A DNA stretch of 9,501 nt. Origin: CAWEPK01 sp049521495 (GTDB lineage: Bacteria; Desulfobacterota; Syntrophorhabdia; Syntrophorhabdales; WCHB1-27). Both the position numbers and the translations under genes were made by a program. The DNA is taken from the NCBI GenBank assembly GCA_049521495.1, contig JBEKOT010000159.1, positions 1 through 9,501 of the forward strand. The letters are read 5' to 3'. Below the pieces are notes generated by a model. It worked only from the letters and a program-made list of their open reading frames with translations. It did not search any database and was not told the origin of the DNA. The first letter of the stretch is position 1; each line of letters begins with the position of its first letter. Shown here piece by piece: positions 1-5,930 of the stretch.

Positions 1-2
1 AG

Positions 3-1925
3 GCCGAGAAATATATCGAAGAGGAGGAAGGGCCTTCACGAAGGCTCTCGGGTTGGCTGGATAAGTTCGTCACGGTGGTGGCGGTGGCGTCTACCCTTTT
101 CCACCTTTATGCAGCGGTAGGCGTGGTGATTACGCAGATGCTGCGGGGGATCCACGTAGGCATTATCCTCTTCCTCACCTTTCTCGTCTTTCCTTCCCGC
201 AAGGGCCGGAAGGGCCGTCTCCAATGGTACGACGCGGTCCTCGCGCTACTGGGACTGGCAGTGATCGTTTACATGCTGGTAGAGTTCGATGACTTCATCT
301 ACCGGGCGGTTGTGCCTACCTTTTTCGACAAGGTCTTCGGCATTATTCTCATAGTGCTCATCCTCGAGGCATCCCGGAGGACCACGGGCCTGATCATGCC
401 GGGCGTCGTCCTGGTCTTTCTCGTTTACACCTTCGTCGGTCCGTGGCTGCCGCCCCCGTGGACGCACCGGGGCTACGACCTCGACCGCGTCGTCGGTCAC
501 ATGTACATGACCCTTGAGGGCATCTTCGGCGTCCCTATAGACGTCTCCGCCACCTTTATAATCCTGTTCACCATCTATGGGGCGATCCTTGAATATTCGG
601 GCGCAGGAAAGTTCTTTATCGATTTCTCTTTTGCGGCGATGGGGGGGAAGCCGACGAGCGCGGGGCGCACTGTGACCCTTGCCTCCTTCCTACTGGGCGG
701 CCCATCGGGAAGCGGCGTTGCAACGACGGTAACCCTCGGTTCGGTGGCGTACCCTATGCTCGCGAAGGCAGGATACAGCAAGAACGCGGCCGGCGGTCTT
801 CTCTCTGCGGGCGGCATCGGCGCCATACTTTCACCCCCGACCCTCGGCGCTGCAGCCTTTCTCATTGCCGAATTCCTGAAGATATCCTACCTGGACGTCA
901 TAGTTATGGCCGTCGTGCCGACCCTCCTCTACTACTGGTCCATAATCCTTATGGTGGAGTTCGATGCGAAGAAGCACGGCGTGAAAGACATCCCCTTCGA
1001 CAGGACCTACTCCCTTGGCCGGCTCACGAGGCTCTACGGGTTCCATTTCGTTTCCCTCATCGCCATCGTCGCCATCATGGTGATCGGCTATACTCCTATA
1101 TATGCGGTTTTCTGGGCAACGGTCATCGGCTTTGCCGTCAGCTTCCTCAGGAAAGACACGGCCCTCCGCCCGGCCAAGCTGATCCGCGCTCTGAGAGCGG
1201 GAACGCTGGGGGTCTTGAGCGTCGCATCGACTTGCGCCGCAGCCGGCATTATCGTCGGCGCCGTCAGCCTTACGGGGCTGGGACTCAAGTTCAGCTCGAT
1301 CATACTGGCGTATGCCGGCCACAGCATCTTTCTCACCGCGATCTATTCCGCTCTGATCGTCTGGGTCATCGGCCTGGCCGTACCCGTCACAGCCTCCTAC
1401 ATCATTGCCGCCGTCATTACCGCGCCGGCGATGATCCAGCTCGGGGTCCCCGACTTTGCCGCGCACATGTTCATCTTCTACTATGCGCTCCTCTCCGAAG
1501 TATCTCCTCCGACGGCTCTGTCCTGTTTTGCCGCCGCTGCGCTCACCGGCGGAAACCCTTACAAGACGACGATGATGGCCTGGAAGTACACCCTGCCCGC
1601 CTTCCTCTTCCCTTTTACTTTCGTCCTCGACCCCAGCGGGATCGGATTGCTGTTGAAAGGCCCCGTCCCGAGTATGCTCTGGGTCATTTTCACCGCTTTT
1701 GCAGGGATATTCTGCCTGGCTGCCGGCGCTGACGGATGGTTATTCAAACGGGCGAATATAGTGGAGAGGATAATTCTGATCGCTGCGGGACTTGCCCTCG
1801 TCTATCCGTCTCCCATGGGAGACGGCATAGGCTTCGCCCTGCTGCTCATTGCCACGATCTCACAAAAGCTCATCCGGAAGGGGAGCCCGGCAGAACAGGT
1901 CACGGACCCGACCGTACAGACCTAA
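3..1925 (+). CDS. TRAP transporter fused permease (4TM/12TM, DctQM-like), 5' partial
   Basis: Inner-membrane permease of a tripartite ATP-independent periplasmic (TRAP) transporter, driving ion-coupled solute uptake with a periplasmic binding protein. The frame is open to the left edge of the window: 24 codons (AEKYIEEEEGPSRRLSGWLDKF...) precede the first in-window start-like codon, GTG 75, and look like the family's acidic cytoplasmic N-terminus, so the true start lies upstream and probably only a few residues are missing. About 640 residues are visible, nearly all strongly hydrophobic helices. The first few helices form the small-subunit-like part. The large DctM-like part follows, with GGPSGSGVATTVTLGS near visible residues 232-247 and SPPTLGAAAFLIAEF shortly after, both typical of the fused permeases that usually pair with TAXI-type binding proteins. 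No binding protein gene is in the window; it would be expected upstream. Substrate cannot be read from the sequence. The gene converges on the sigma-54 regulator. Confidence 0.9.
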   Translation, partial: AEKYIEEEEGPSRRLSGWLDKFVTVVAVASTLFHLYAAVGVVITQMLRGIHVGIILFLTFLVFPSRKGRKGRLQWYDAVLALLGLAVIVYMLVEFDDFIYRAVVPTFFDKVFGIILIVLILEASRRTTGLIMPGVVLVFLVYTFVGPWLPPPWTHRGYDLDRVVGHMYMTLEGIFGVPIDVSATFIILFTIYGAILEYSGAGKFFIDFSFAAMGGKPTSAGRTVTLASFLLGGPSGSGVATTVTLGSVAYPMLAKAGYSKNAAGGLLSAGGIGAILSPPTLGAAAFLIAEFLKISYLDVIVMAVVPTLLYYWSIILMVEFDAKKHGVKDIPFDRTYSLGRLTRLYGFHFVSLIAIVAIMVIGYTPIYAVFWATVIGFAVSFLRKDTALRPAKLIRALRAGTLGVLSVASTCAAAGIIVGAVSLTGLGLKFSSIILAYAGHSIFLTAIYSALIVWVIGLAVPVTASYIIAAVITAPAMIQLGVPDFAAHMFIFYYALLSEVSPPTALSCFAAAALTGGNPYKTTMMAWKYTLPAFLFPFTFVLDPSGIGLLLKGPVPSMLWVIFTAFAGIFCLAAGADGWLFKRANIVERIILIAAGLALVYPSPMGDGIGFALLLIATISQKLIRKGSPAEQVTDPTVQT

Positions 1926-1940
1926 ACCCTTGAATCCGGT

Positions 1941-1967
1941 CCTCCGTTATTCGGTTGTCACGGAAGG
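1941..1967. terminator. Weak hairpin in the convergent gap between TRAP permease and regulator
   Basis: CCTCCGT (1941-1947) can pair with ACGGAAGG (1960-1967), giving seven base pairs with one bulged A and a 12-nt loop. It lies in the 46-nt gap where two genes converge, a place where a shared bidirectional terminator is common. There is no clear T-run on either side, so it may equally be chance. Confidence 0.25.
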
Positions 1968-1971
1968 TTCG

Positions 1972-3546
1972 TCAATCTCTTTTCGAACGGCCGAAGGGGA
2001 TTCGGAGCTTCCGCATGCGGTACCTCAAGGTGGCGGGGTTCACGCCGAGGATGCTGGCAGTCCCGTTCTTTCCCTCTATCTTTCCGCCGGTCATCTCCAT
2101 CACATGCCTGATATGGCGGGCCGCCACTTCATCAAGACGGAGACCTTCCCTTTTGCCGGAGAAAGCAGGATCGGCCTCGGGTGGAAGGGCTTCCGCCTTT
2201 CTGGGAAAAACCCCGTGCAGGACCTCCCTCTCGACTATGTCATCGAAGGTAACGTGTTTCCCGTCGGACTGGATGATCGCCCTTTCGATCACGTTCGCCG
2301 CCTCTCGCACGTTGCCCGGCCAGTCATATTGGACGAGCCGGTCCATGACTCCGGGCGCTAGGGTAGGGATCGAGCGGAGATTAAGCTCATGGGACTTCCT
2401 CTCGATGAAATGTTCGACCAAGGCCGGGATATCCCCTCTGCGCTCCCTTAGGGGAGGGATGCGGATGGGGTAGACGCCGAGACGATAGTACAGGTCCTCC
2501 CTGAAGGCGCCCTCGGAGACCAGTTTCTCCAGGTTTCTGTGGGTCGCCGAGATGATCCTGATATCCACCTTAATCGGTCGAGAGCCGCCTACCCGCTCGA
2601 TCTCCTTTTCCTGAAGCACCCTGAGGAGCCTCGCCTGGATGTTGAGGGGAAGCTCGCCTACTTCATCGAGAAAGATTGTCCCCTTGTCGGCCCGCTCGAA
2701 TCGTCCTATCCTTTCGGTGAGGGCGCCTGTAAATGCCCCTTTCTCGTGTCCGAAGAGTTCGCTGTCGATGAGAGATTCGGGGACGGCCCCGCAGCTCACA
2801 GTGATCAGGGGGTTGTTGTTTCGCGGTGAAAGGTCATGGATGGCATTGGCGATGATTCCCTTGCCGCTGCCTGTCTCTCCCAAGAGAAGGACCGGGCTGG
2901 TTAGGGGGGCGACTTTGTAAACCTGATCCATCACGCCCCTGAGACCGAAGCTTGCCCCCACTATCCTTGCCCCTATGTCTTTTCGCAGCTGGTCATATAA
3001 GTACCTGTTGTCATCGGCGAGGATATCTTTCAGTTTGAGGAGCTCAAGGTACTGCCGGCTATTGTCGAGGGCGATCGCCAGGGGCTCATTGACGAGCGTC
3101 CAGAGATCACCGTCCTCCTTGCCGTACCTGCCCTTCCCATCGGCCCGGGCGATGATTGAGCCGATATATTTGTGTTCGATGATGAGGCGGGCTACGATCA
3201 CGGAACAGTCGGGCCAGTTGAAGTGCCTGGCGACCTCTCCGATTATGTGGTCCTTGGCAACATCATTGCATATCCTCACGGGAGGGTAGCTTTCAGCATT
3301 TTCAAACTCGTTCCAGATGTGCGGCTGCATCTGGACCCTATGCGGAATTGCAGTGAAGCCTTTTTCGTCGGCCCGAGCGATGATTTCCAGCGCTCCCAGT
3401 TCCTGGTCATATGCTGTCAGAACAAGCTCGTCCGCAGGTATTACCTTTCGGACATAAAGAAGAGATTTCCAAAGGGCCTCGGCTATGTTTAGGCTTCCGC
3501 AGATCCGTAAGGTGAACTCGCGAAAGAAACCGTCTCTGTTGCCCAT
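1972..3546 (-). CDS. Sigma-54-dependent transcriptional activator (GAF - AAA+ - Fis-type HTH)
   Basis: Cytoplasmic enhancer-binding protein of 524 residues that would use ATP hydrolysis to open sigma-54 RNA polymerase promoters. The N-terminal part (about 15-165) has the size and pattern of a GAF-type sensor; its ligand cannot be told. The AAA+ domain (about 193-430) is complete: Walker A GETGSGKG at 223-230, the sigma-54 contact loop GAFTGA at 270-275, Walker B GTIFLDEVGELP at 289-300 with DE at 294-295, sensor I around ISATHRN, FREDLYYRL at 348-356, and sensor II WPGNVREAANVIERA at 409-423. The C-terminus (about 476-515) is a Fis-type helix-turn-helix with ASILGVNPATLRYRMRKL. The ATG at 3546 has GGGGGA five bases upstream (minus strand), a usable ribosome binding site. 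There is no phospho-receiver domain, so it is probably ligand-controlled. It diverges from the MFS gene and converges on the TRAP permease; either could be a target, but no sigma-54 promoter is seen beside it. Confidence 0.95.
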   Translation of the reverse strand: MGNRDGFFREFTLRICGSLNIAEALWKSLLYVRKVIPADELVLTAYDQELGALEIIARADEKGFTAIPHRVQMQPHIWNEFENAESYPPVRICNDVAKDHIIGEVARHFNWPDCSVIVARLIIEHKYIGSIIARADGKGRYGKEDGDLWTLVNEPLAIALDNSRQYLELLKLKDILADDNRYLYDQLRKDIGARIVGASFGLRGVMDQVYKVAPLTSPVLLLGETGSGKGIIANAIHDLSPRNNNPLITVSCGAVPESLIDSELFGHEKGAFTGALTERIGRFERADKGTIFLDEVGELPLNIQARLLRVLQEKEIERVGGSRPIKVDIRIISATHRNLEKLVSEGAFREDLYYRLGVYPIRIPPLRERRGDIPALVEHFIERKSHELNLRSIPTLAPGVMDRLVQYDWPGNVREAANVIERAIIQSDGKHVTFDDIVEREVLHGVFPRKAEALPPEADPAFSGKREGLRLDEVAARHIRHVMEMTGGKIEGKNGTASILGVNPATLRYRMRKLRIPFGRSKRD

Positions 3547-3576
3547 ACCGGTCCCCCGACAAAACCGTTAATGGAT

Positions 3577-3589
3577 GTGCCACCGGCAC
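3577..3589. promoter_or_regulatory. Small dyad GTGCC-ACC-GGCAC upstream of the regulator gene
   Basis: A perfect five-base inverted repeat with a 3-nt spacer lies about 30-43 bases before the regulator's ATG, in the divergent spacer. Its size and position would suit an operator, for example for autoregulation, but there is no second copy nearby and a GC-rich dyad of this length can occur by chance. Confidence 0.25.
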
Positions 3590-3709
3590 TGCTTTCACTA
3601 AGAAAAACAATAAAAAGCGAAGCAGATAGAGAAGTTGTCCTTATCCACCGCCTCCTGCCAATTCTACCAGTCACAGAAAAAAAGTAAAGGGGATTTACAT
3701 TTTTAATTG

Positions 3710-3739
3710 TTGACACGGCCGCTTCCGCCCTTTTACAAT
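3710..3739 (+). promoter_or_regulatory. Sigma-70-type promoter of the MFS gene
   Basis: TTGACA at 3710-3715 is a perfect -35 box. TACAAT at 3734-3739 matches the -10 box at five of six positions, and the spacer is 18 nt. Transcription would begin near 3746, giving a very short leader of about 15 nt that just includes the Shine-Dalgarno. This placement also rules out the longer reading of the MFS frame from TTG 3707, which lies upstream of the promoter. Confidence 0.75.
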
Positions 3740-3748
3740 GAAAACAAC

Positions 3749-3755
3749 GGAGGTG
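3749..3755 (+). promoter_or_regulatory. Ribosome binding site that fixes the MFS start
   Basis: GGAGGTG sits five bases before ATG 3761 and is close to the anti-Shine-Dalgarno complement. It decides the start in favour of ATG 3761 over TTG 3707, which would add 18 polar residues unlike an MFS N-terminus. Confidence 0.85.
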
Positions 3756-3760
3756 GAGCC

Positions 3761-4969
3761 ATGCATTATGCCTGGATTATAGCGGCGACCGGCTGTCTCG
3801 TGACCATCCTTGCTCATGGGTTCGGCAGGATGTCCTACTCGGTGATCCTCCCGTCCATGAAGGACGGGCTAATGCTGAGCTACACGCAACTCGGTTCCAT
3901 AGCGACGGGCAACTTTATCGGCTACCTCTGCCTCGCCATTGTGGGGGGCTTTCTGGCCGCCCGCTTCGGCGTGAGGAGGGTCGTCTTCGTGTCCCTCATC
4001 GTCATCGGCGTCAGTCTCTTTCTCACGGGGCTTGCAGACTCCTTCCTTTTTGCCTTCTTCACGAGGCTGGTCTCCGGCGCCGGCAACGGGGGCGCCTACG
4101 TGCCGATCATGGCCCTGCCTGCAGCCTGGTTCATCATTAAGAGGAGGGGCCTCGCGACCGGAATAGTATCGGCGGGCATCGGCACCGGCCTCTTTTTGTC
4201 GGGCGTCATGCTCCCTCCCGTAATCTCCGCCTTCGGCCGGGAGGGCTGGCGATATGCCTGGTTTATGCTTGGGATCATAGTATTCTTGCTAGCCTTCGTA
4301 TGCTTTGCCTTCCTGCGGGACAGCCCAAAGGAAATGGGTCTCGGCGTGTACGGAGGGGAGGTACGGGAGACAGGGGGCCCGAAGGTCACACTCTTCTCCG
4401 CCTTCAGGGACATTGTGGTGGAGCCCGAGATATGGAAGCTCGGGGGCGTTTATTTCATGTACGGCTTTTCCTACATCGTTTACCTGACCTTCTTCGTTGC
4501 CTATCTGACCAAGGAAATGCAGGTCCCGGCAGTCGCTGCCGGGCGGATATTCGGGATCCTCGGCATCTTCAGCATCTTCTGCGGCGTGATTTACGGCTGG
4601 GTGTCCGATATAGTGGGAAGGAGATACGGTTCGATGCTTGCTTATCTTACTCTTGCTCTTTCCTATATCCTGTTCGCGTTCTGGAAGGATTACACAGGCT
4701 TTTACCTGTCGGCAGTGGTCTTCGGAATCGCCGCTTTTTCCATACCCGTCATAATGGCCGCGGCCGCCGGAGACGCGGTGGGCGGTAAGCTGGCGCCCGC
4801 CGGTTTAGGCTTCATTACCCTCTTTTTCGGCATCGGGCAGGCCCTGGGGCCGATGATAGGCGGCTACATCAAGGACGCGACCGGCACCTTCACGTACGCC
4901 TTTCTCCTCTCCGCGGCGGTCTCCCTCGCGGGCGGCGCAGGTTCCCTGGTCCTCAGAAAGAGGTCGTAG
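3761..4969 (+). CDS. Major facilitator superfamily transporter (YbfB/OFA-like)
   Basis: Inner-membrane secondary transporter of 402 residues with about 12 hydrophobic helices in two halves. Starting at ATG 3761, the first helix (HYAWIIAATGCLVTILAHG) begins at once, as expected. The loop between helices 2 and 3 carries an MFS motif A form, GGFLAARFGVRR (62-73), and the matching loop of the second half carries GWVSDIVGRR (279-288). A polar central loop (about 186-225, RDSPKEMGLGVYGGE...) separates the halves. GFGRMSYSVILPSMKDGLMLS near the N-terminus resembles the poorly characterised YbfB/YjiJ group; the RDSP-EMGL loop recalls oxalate/formate antiporter relatives. Substrate is unknown; a carboxylate is a guess from the family. 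It is transcribed away from the sigma-54 regulator but from its own sigma-70-like promoter, so control by that regulator is uncertain. Confidence 0.9.
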   Translation: MHYAWIIAATGCLVTILAHGFGRMSYSVILPSMKDGLMLSYTQLGSIATGNFIGYLCLAIVGGFLAARFGVRRVVFVSLIVIGVSLFLTGLADSFLFAFFTRLVSGAGNGGAYVPIMALPAAWFIIKRRGLATGIVSAGIGTGLFLSGVMLPPVISAFGREGWRYAWFMLGIIVFLLAFVCFAFLRDSPKEMGLGVYGGEVRETGGPKVTLFSAFRDIVVEPEIWKLGGVYFMYGFSYIVYLTFFVAYLTKEMQVPAVAAGRIFGILGIFSIFCGVIYGWVSDIVGRRYGSMLAYLTLALSYILFAFWKDYTGFYLSAVVFGIAAFSIPVIMAAAAGDAVGGKLAPAGLGFITLFFGIGQALGPMIGGYIKDATGTFTYAFLLSAAVSLAGGAGSLVLRKRS

Positions 4970-4983
4970 GCCTTTCCGTCCCC

Positions 4984-5020
4984 CACCCGACGGCAAGCGC
5001 ACCCTCGTCGCCGCCGGGTG
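4984..5020 (+). terminator. Terminator-like hairpin after the MFS gene
   Basis: CACCCG-a-CGGC (4984-4994) pairs with GCCG-c-CGGGTG (5010-5020): ten base pairs, one A/C mismatch and a 15-nt loop. It begins 15 nt after the MFS stop codon, where an intrinsic terminator is expected. The following bases (TAAGTTGTCT) are only weakly T-rich, so termination may be inefficient or factor-dependent. Confidence 0.4.
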
Positions 5021-5151
5021 TAAGTTGTCTCCCTGTCCCACCTCAGCACCGAGAAAAGCTACGCTCCTTTATTCCATCGAGCGCGCCCCCCGGGCTCGCC
5101 AACGCACGCCTTTACCTGTAAGCCGGCTCTCATACCCGAAGTCTATTTATT

Positions 5152-5171
5152 GGGCAGGCGAAGGCCCGCCC
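5152..5171. repeat. GC hairpin with GAAG loop
   Basis: GGGC-a-GGC and GCC-c-GCCC pair around a GAAG loop (5160-5163), seven base pairs with one mismatch. It lies 16 nt before the longer 5188-5240 inverted repeat and may belong to the same element. No T-run follows on either strand. Confidence 0.35.
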
Positions 5172-5187
5172 CATCCCCCCACCGCTC

Positions 5188-5240
5188 AGGAATTGTCCTT
5201 CGTTCGCATCGGTTTGCTCACTCAAAATATGACAATTCCT
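5188..5240. repeat. Perfect 10-bp inverted repeat, candidate dispersed palindromic element
   Basis: AGGAATTGTC (5188-5197) and GACAATTCCT (5231-5240) are exact reverse complements around a 33-nt loop. Each arm is closely followed by a CTTCG-type word (CCTTCGTTCGC and CCTTCGCTCCGG), so the unit has direct as well as inverted symmetry. This layout recalls repetitive extragenic palindromic elements scattered through some bacterial genomes. Only one copy is in the window, so dispersal is an inference. Confidence 0.45.
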
Positions 5241-5290
5241 TCGCTCCGGGTGGTTTTTTACCTCGCCGGAAGTCGTCGCGTGCTTTTCTA

Positions 5291-5315
5291 AGTCGTCCTT
5301 TCACATGGACGGACT
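5291..5315. repeat. Bulged hairpin AGTCGTCC / GGACgGACT
   Basis: AGTC-GTCC (5291-5298) pairs with GGAC-g-GACT (5307-5315): eight base pairs, one bulged G and an 8-nt loop. AAGTCGTC also occurs as a direct repeat at 5270-5277 and 5290-5297. Function is unknown. Confidence 0.35.
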
Positions 5316-5456
5316 CGACAACCCACACCCGACACCGCCTGGAAGGCTATTCTAGGGTATAGATGGTCCTTTAAAGACAAAGTTAATACTTCTTTATTGT
5401 ACTTTTTTTACCCCCGGACGGTAGGACCTTTTCTTACCCGACCATCGCGGGAGGAC

Positions 5457-5468
5457 TCGGGTACCCGA
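5457..5468. repeat. Perfect 12-bp palindrome TCGGGTACCCGA
   Basis: The 12 bases read the same on both strands. The words ACCCGA and GGTCGG recur within about 30 nt on either side (ACCCGA at 5436 and 5463, GGTCGG at 5472). A palindrome with no spacer is more typical of a protein binding site than of an RNA hairpin. No regulator is identified. Confidence 0.35.
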
Positions 5469-5485
5469 TTGGGTCGGAGGGAGCG

Positions 5486-5527
5486 GTGCACTTCCATAGA
5501 AGAACAAAACAATAATGAGTAGTGCAC
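5486..5527. repeat. 7-bp inverted repeat GTGCACT / AGTGCAC
   Basis: GTGCACT (5486-5492) and AGTGCAC (5521-5527) are exact reverse complements around a 28-nt A-rich loop. It lies in the AT-rich part of the gene-free region. GTGCAC is itself palindromic, which raises the chance of coincidence. Confidence 0.3.
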
Positions 5528-5713
5528 AGATTCGACGTGTCTGAGCAGGGGCGGGACCTGTGACGAGGTATAGGTTATTCCAGTACAGATGCTCCATGCA
5601 CCAATATACAAACGAGATACCCATATAGGGTTGCGAGTTGCGAATCTGAGCGGAGGGAGACCCAATTACGGGTGAGTCCGGGAGCGCCAGGTAAGGGGAA
5701 GAATAAGGTGCGA

Positions 5714-5747
5714 GCGGCCGGGGGGAATTTGGGTCTTTACCGGCCGC
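5714..5747. repeat. GC-rich perfect 8-bp hairpin upstream of the EF-G-like operon
   Basis: GCGGCCGG (5714-5721) pairs perfectly with CCGGCCGC (5740-5747) around an 18-nt loop. It ends 14 nt before the -35 box of the downstream promoter. There is no T-run on either strand, so it is not a classic intrinsic terminator; it may insulate the operon from read-through or be a regulatory structure. Confidence 0.45.
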
Positions 5748-5754
5748 CCGCCTT

Positions 5755-5774
5755 GCCGAAGTTGACTTTTCGGC
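5755..5774. promoter_or_regulatory. Operator-like dyad GCCGAA-N8-TTCGGC over the -35 box
   Basis: GCCGAA (5755-5760) and TTCGGC (5769-5774) are exact reverse complements eight bases apart, and the -35 hexamer TTGACT lies in the gap. A repressor bound here would block the promoter. It does not resemble the known BirA or BioR operators, and the window's own BirA has no DNA-binding domain, so the regulator is unknown. Confidence 0.4.
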
Positions 5775-5790
5775 CGATATCGTCCATATT
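5762..5790 (+). promoter_or_regulatory. Sigma-70-type promoter of the EF-G-like/birA/coaX operon
   Basis: TTGACT (5762-5767, five of six matches) and CATATT (5785-5790, four of six) are separated by 17 nt. The predicted start is about 5797, which is the A of the EF-G-like ATG, so the mRNA could be leaderless; fittingly, no Shine-Dalgarno precedes that ATG. The 8-bp palindrome CGATATCG (5775-5782) lies in the spacer. Confidence 0.5.
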
Positions 5791-5853
5791 TTACCGATGA
5801 AGCGGGAAGACCTCAGGCTGTCAAGGATCAGGAACATCGGCATCGCGGCCCAT

Positions 5854-5882
5854 ATTGATGCGGGCAAATTGATGCGGGCAAA
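5854..5882 (+). repeat. 14-bp tandem duplication (TTGATGCGGGCAAA x2)
   Basis: TTGATGCGGGCAAA occurs at 5855-5868 and again, without a gap, at 5869-5882; with the flanking A the 14-nt period holds over 29 bases. The copies are identical and encode the IDAGK of the GTPase P-loop. Fourteen is not a multiple of three, so the duplication shifts the frame. Perfect identity points to a very recent slippage event or an artefact. Confidence 0.95.
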
Positions 5883-5930
5883 ACGACGGTTACGGAGCGG
5901 ATCCTTTACTATACGGGCAAGACCTACAAG

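Larger units (their letters stand above)
4970..5796. other. Gene-free region rich in inverted repeats
   Basis: About 830 nt with no reading frame that looks like a protein on either strand. The open frames present are short, rich in Pro, Arg and Ser, lack ribosome binding sites and match no family I recognise. The middle (about 5340-5640) is visibly more AT-rich than the flanking genes. The region holds several separate palindromes and hairpins (listed individually), a T7 run at 5403-5409, and the promoter of the downstream operon at its right end. It could contain a dispersed palindromic repeat, a small RNA, or the decayed remains of an inserted element; none is shown by the sequence alone. 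Confidence 0.6.

Noticed and set aside
75..77. GTG 75 as the true start of the TRAP permease
   Set aside because: The frame is open upstream to the window edge with a family-like acidic N-terminal segment, and GTG 75 falls inside the first hydrophobic helix.
831..1466. 211-codon minus-strand frame inside the TRAP permease
   Set aside because: Antisense shadow of GC-rich membrane-protein codons, low-complexity Asp/Gly/Arg composition.
3707..3760. Longer MFS start at TTG 3707
   Set aside because: It lies upstream of the -35 box, lacks a Shine-Dalgarno and adds a non-family polar tail; ATG 3761 has a strong ribosome binding site.
5025..5291. 88-codon open frame on the plus strand
   Set aside because: No ribosome binding site, biased Pro/Arg/Ser composition, and it runs through the inverted repeats; it matches no family I recognise.
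5403..5409. T7 run as an intrinsic terminator
   Set aside because: The only upstream hairpin (AAGT-TAAT-ACTT, 5380-5391) has four weak pairs and is not adjacent to the run.
4970..5796. CRISPR array or tRNA in the spacer
   Set aside because: The repeats are single inverted pairs, not regularly spaced direct repeats, and no T-loop / acceptor pairing of a tRNA was found.
5868..5870. ATT 5868 as an alternative start retaining IDAGKTT
   Set aside because: It would lose the strand and first P-loop residues (GIAAH) and has no ribosome binding site.
5878..5884. Programmed -1 frameshift at the AAAA run to bypass the duplication
   Set aside because: A -1 slip there would give HIDAGKLMRAKTTVTER, inserting five residues in the P-loop, and there is no proper slippery heptamer or clear stimulatory structure.
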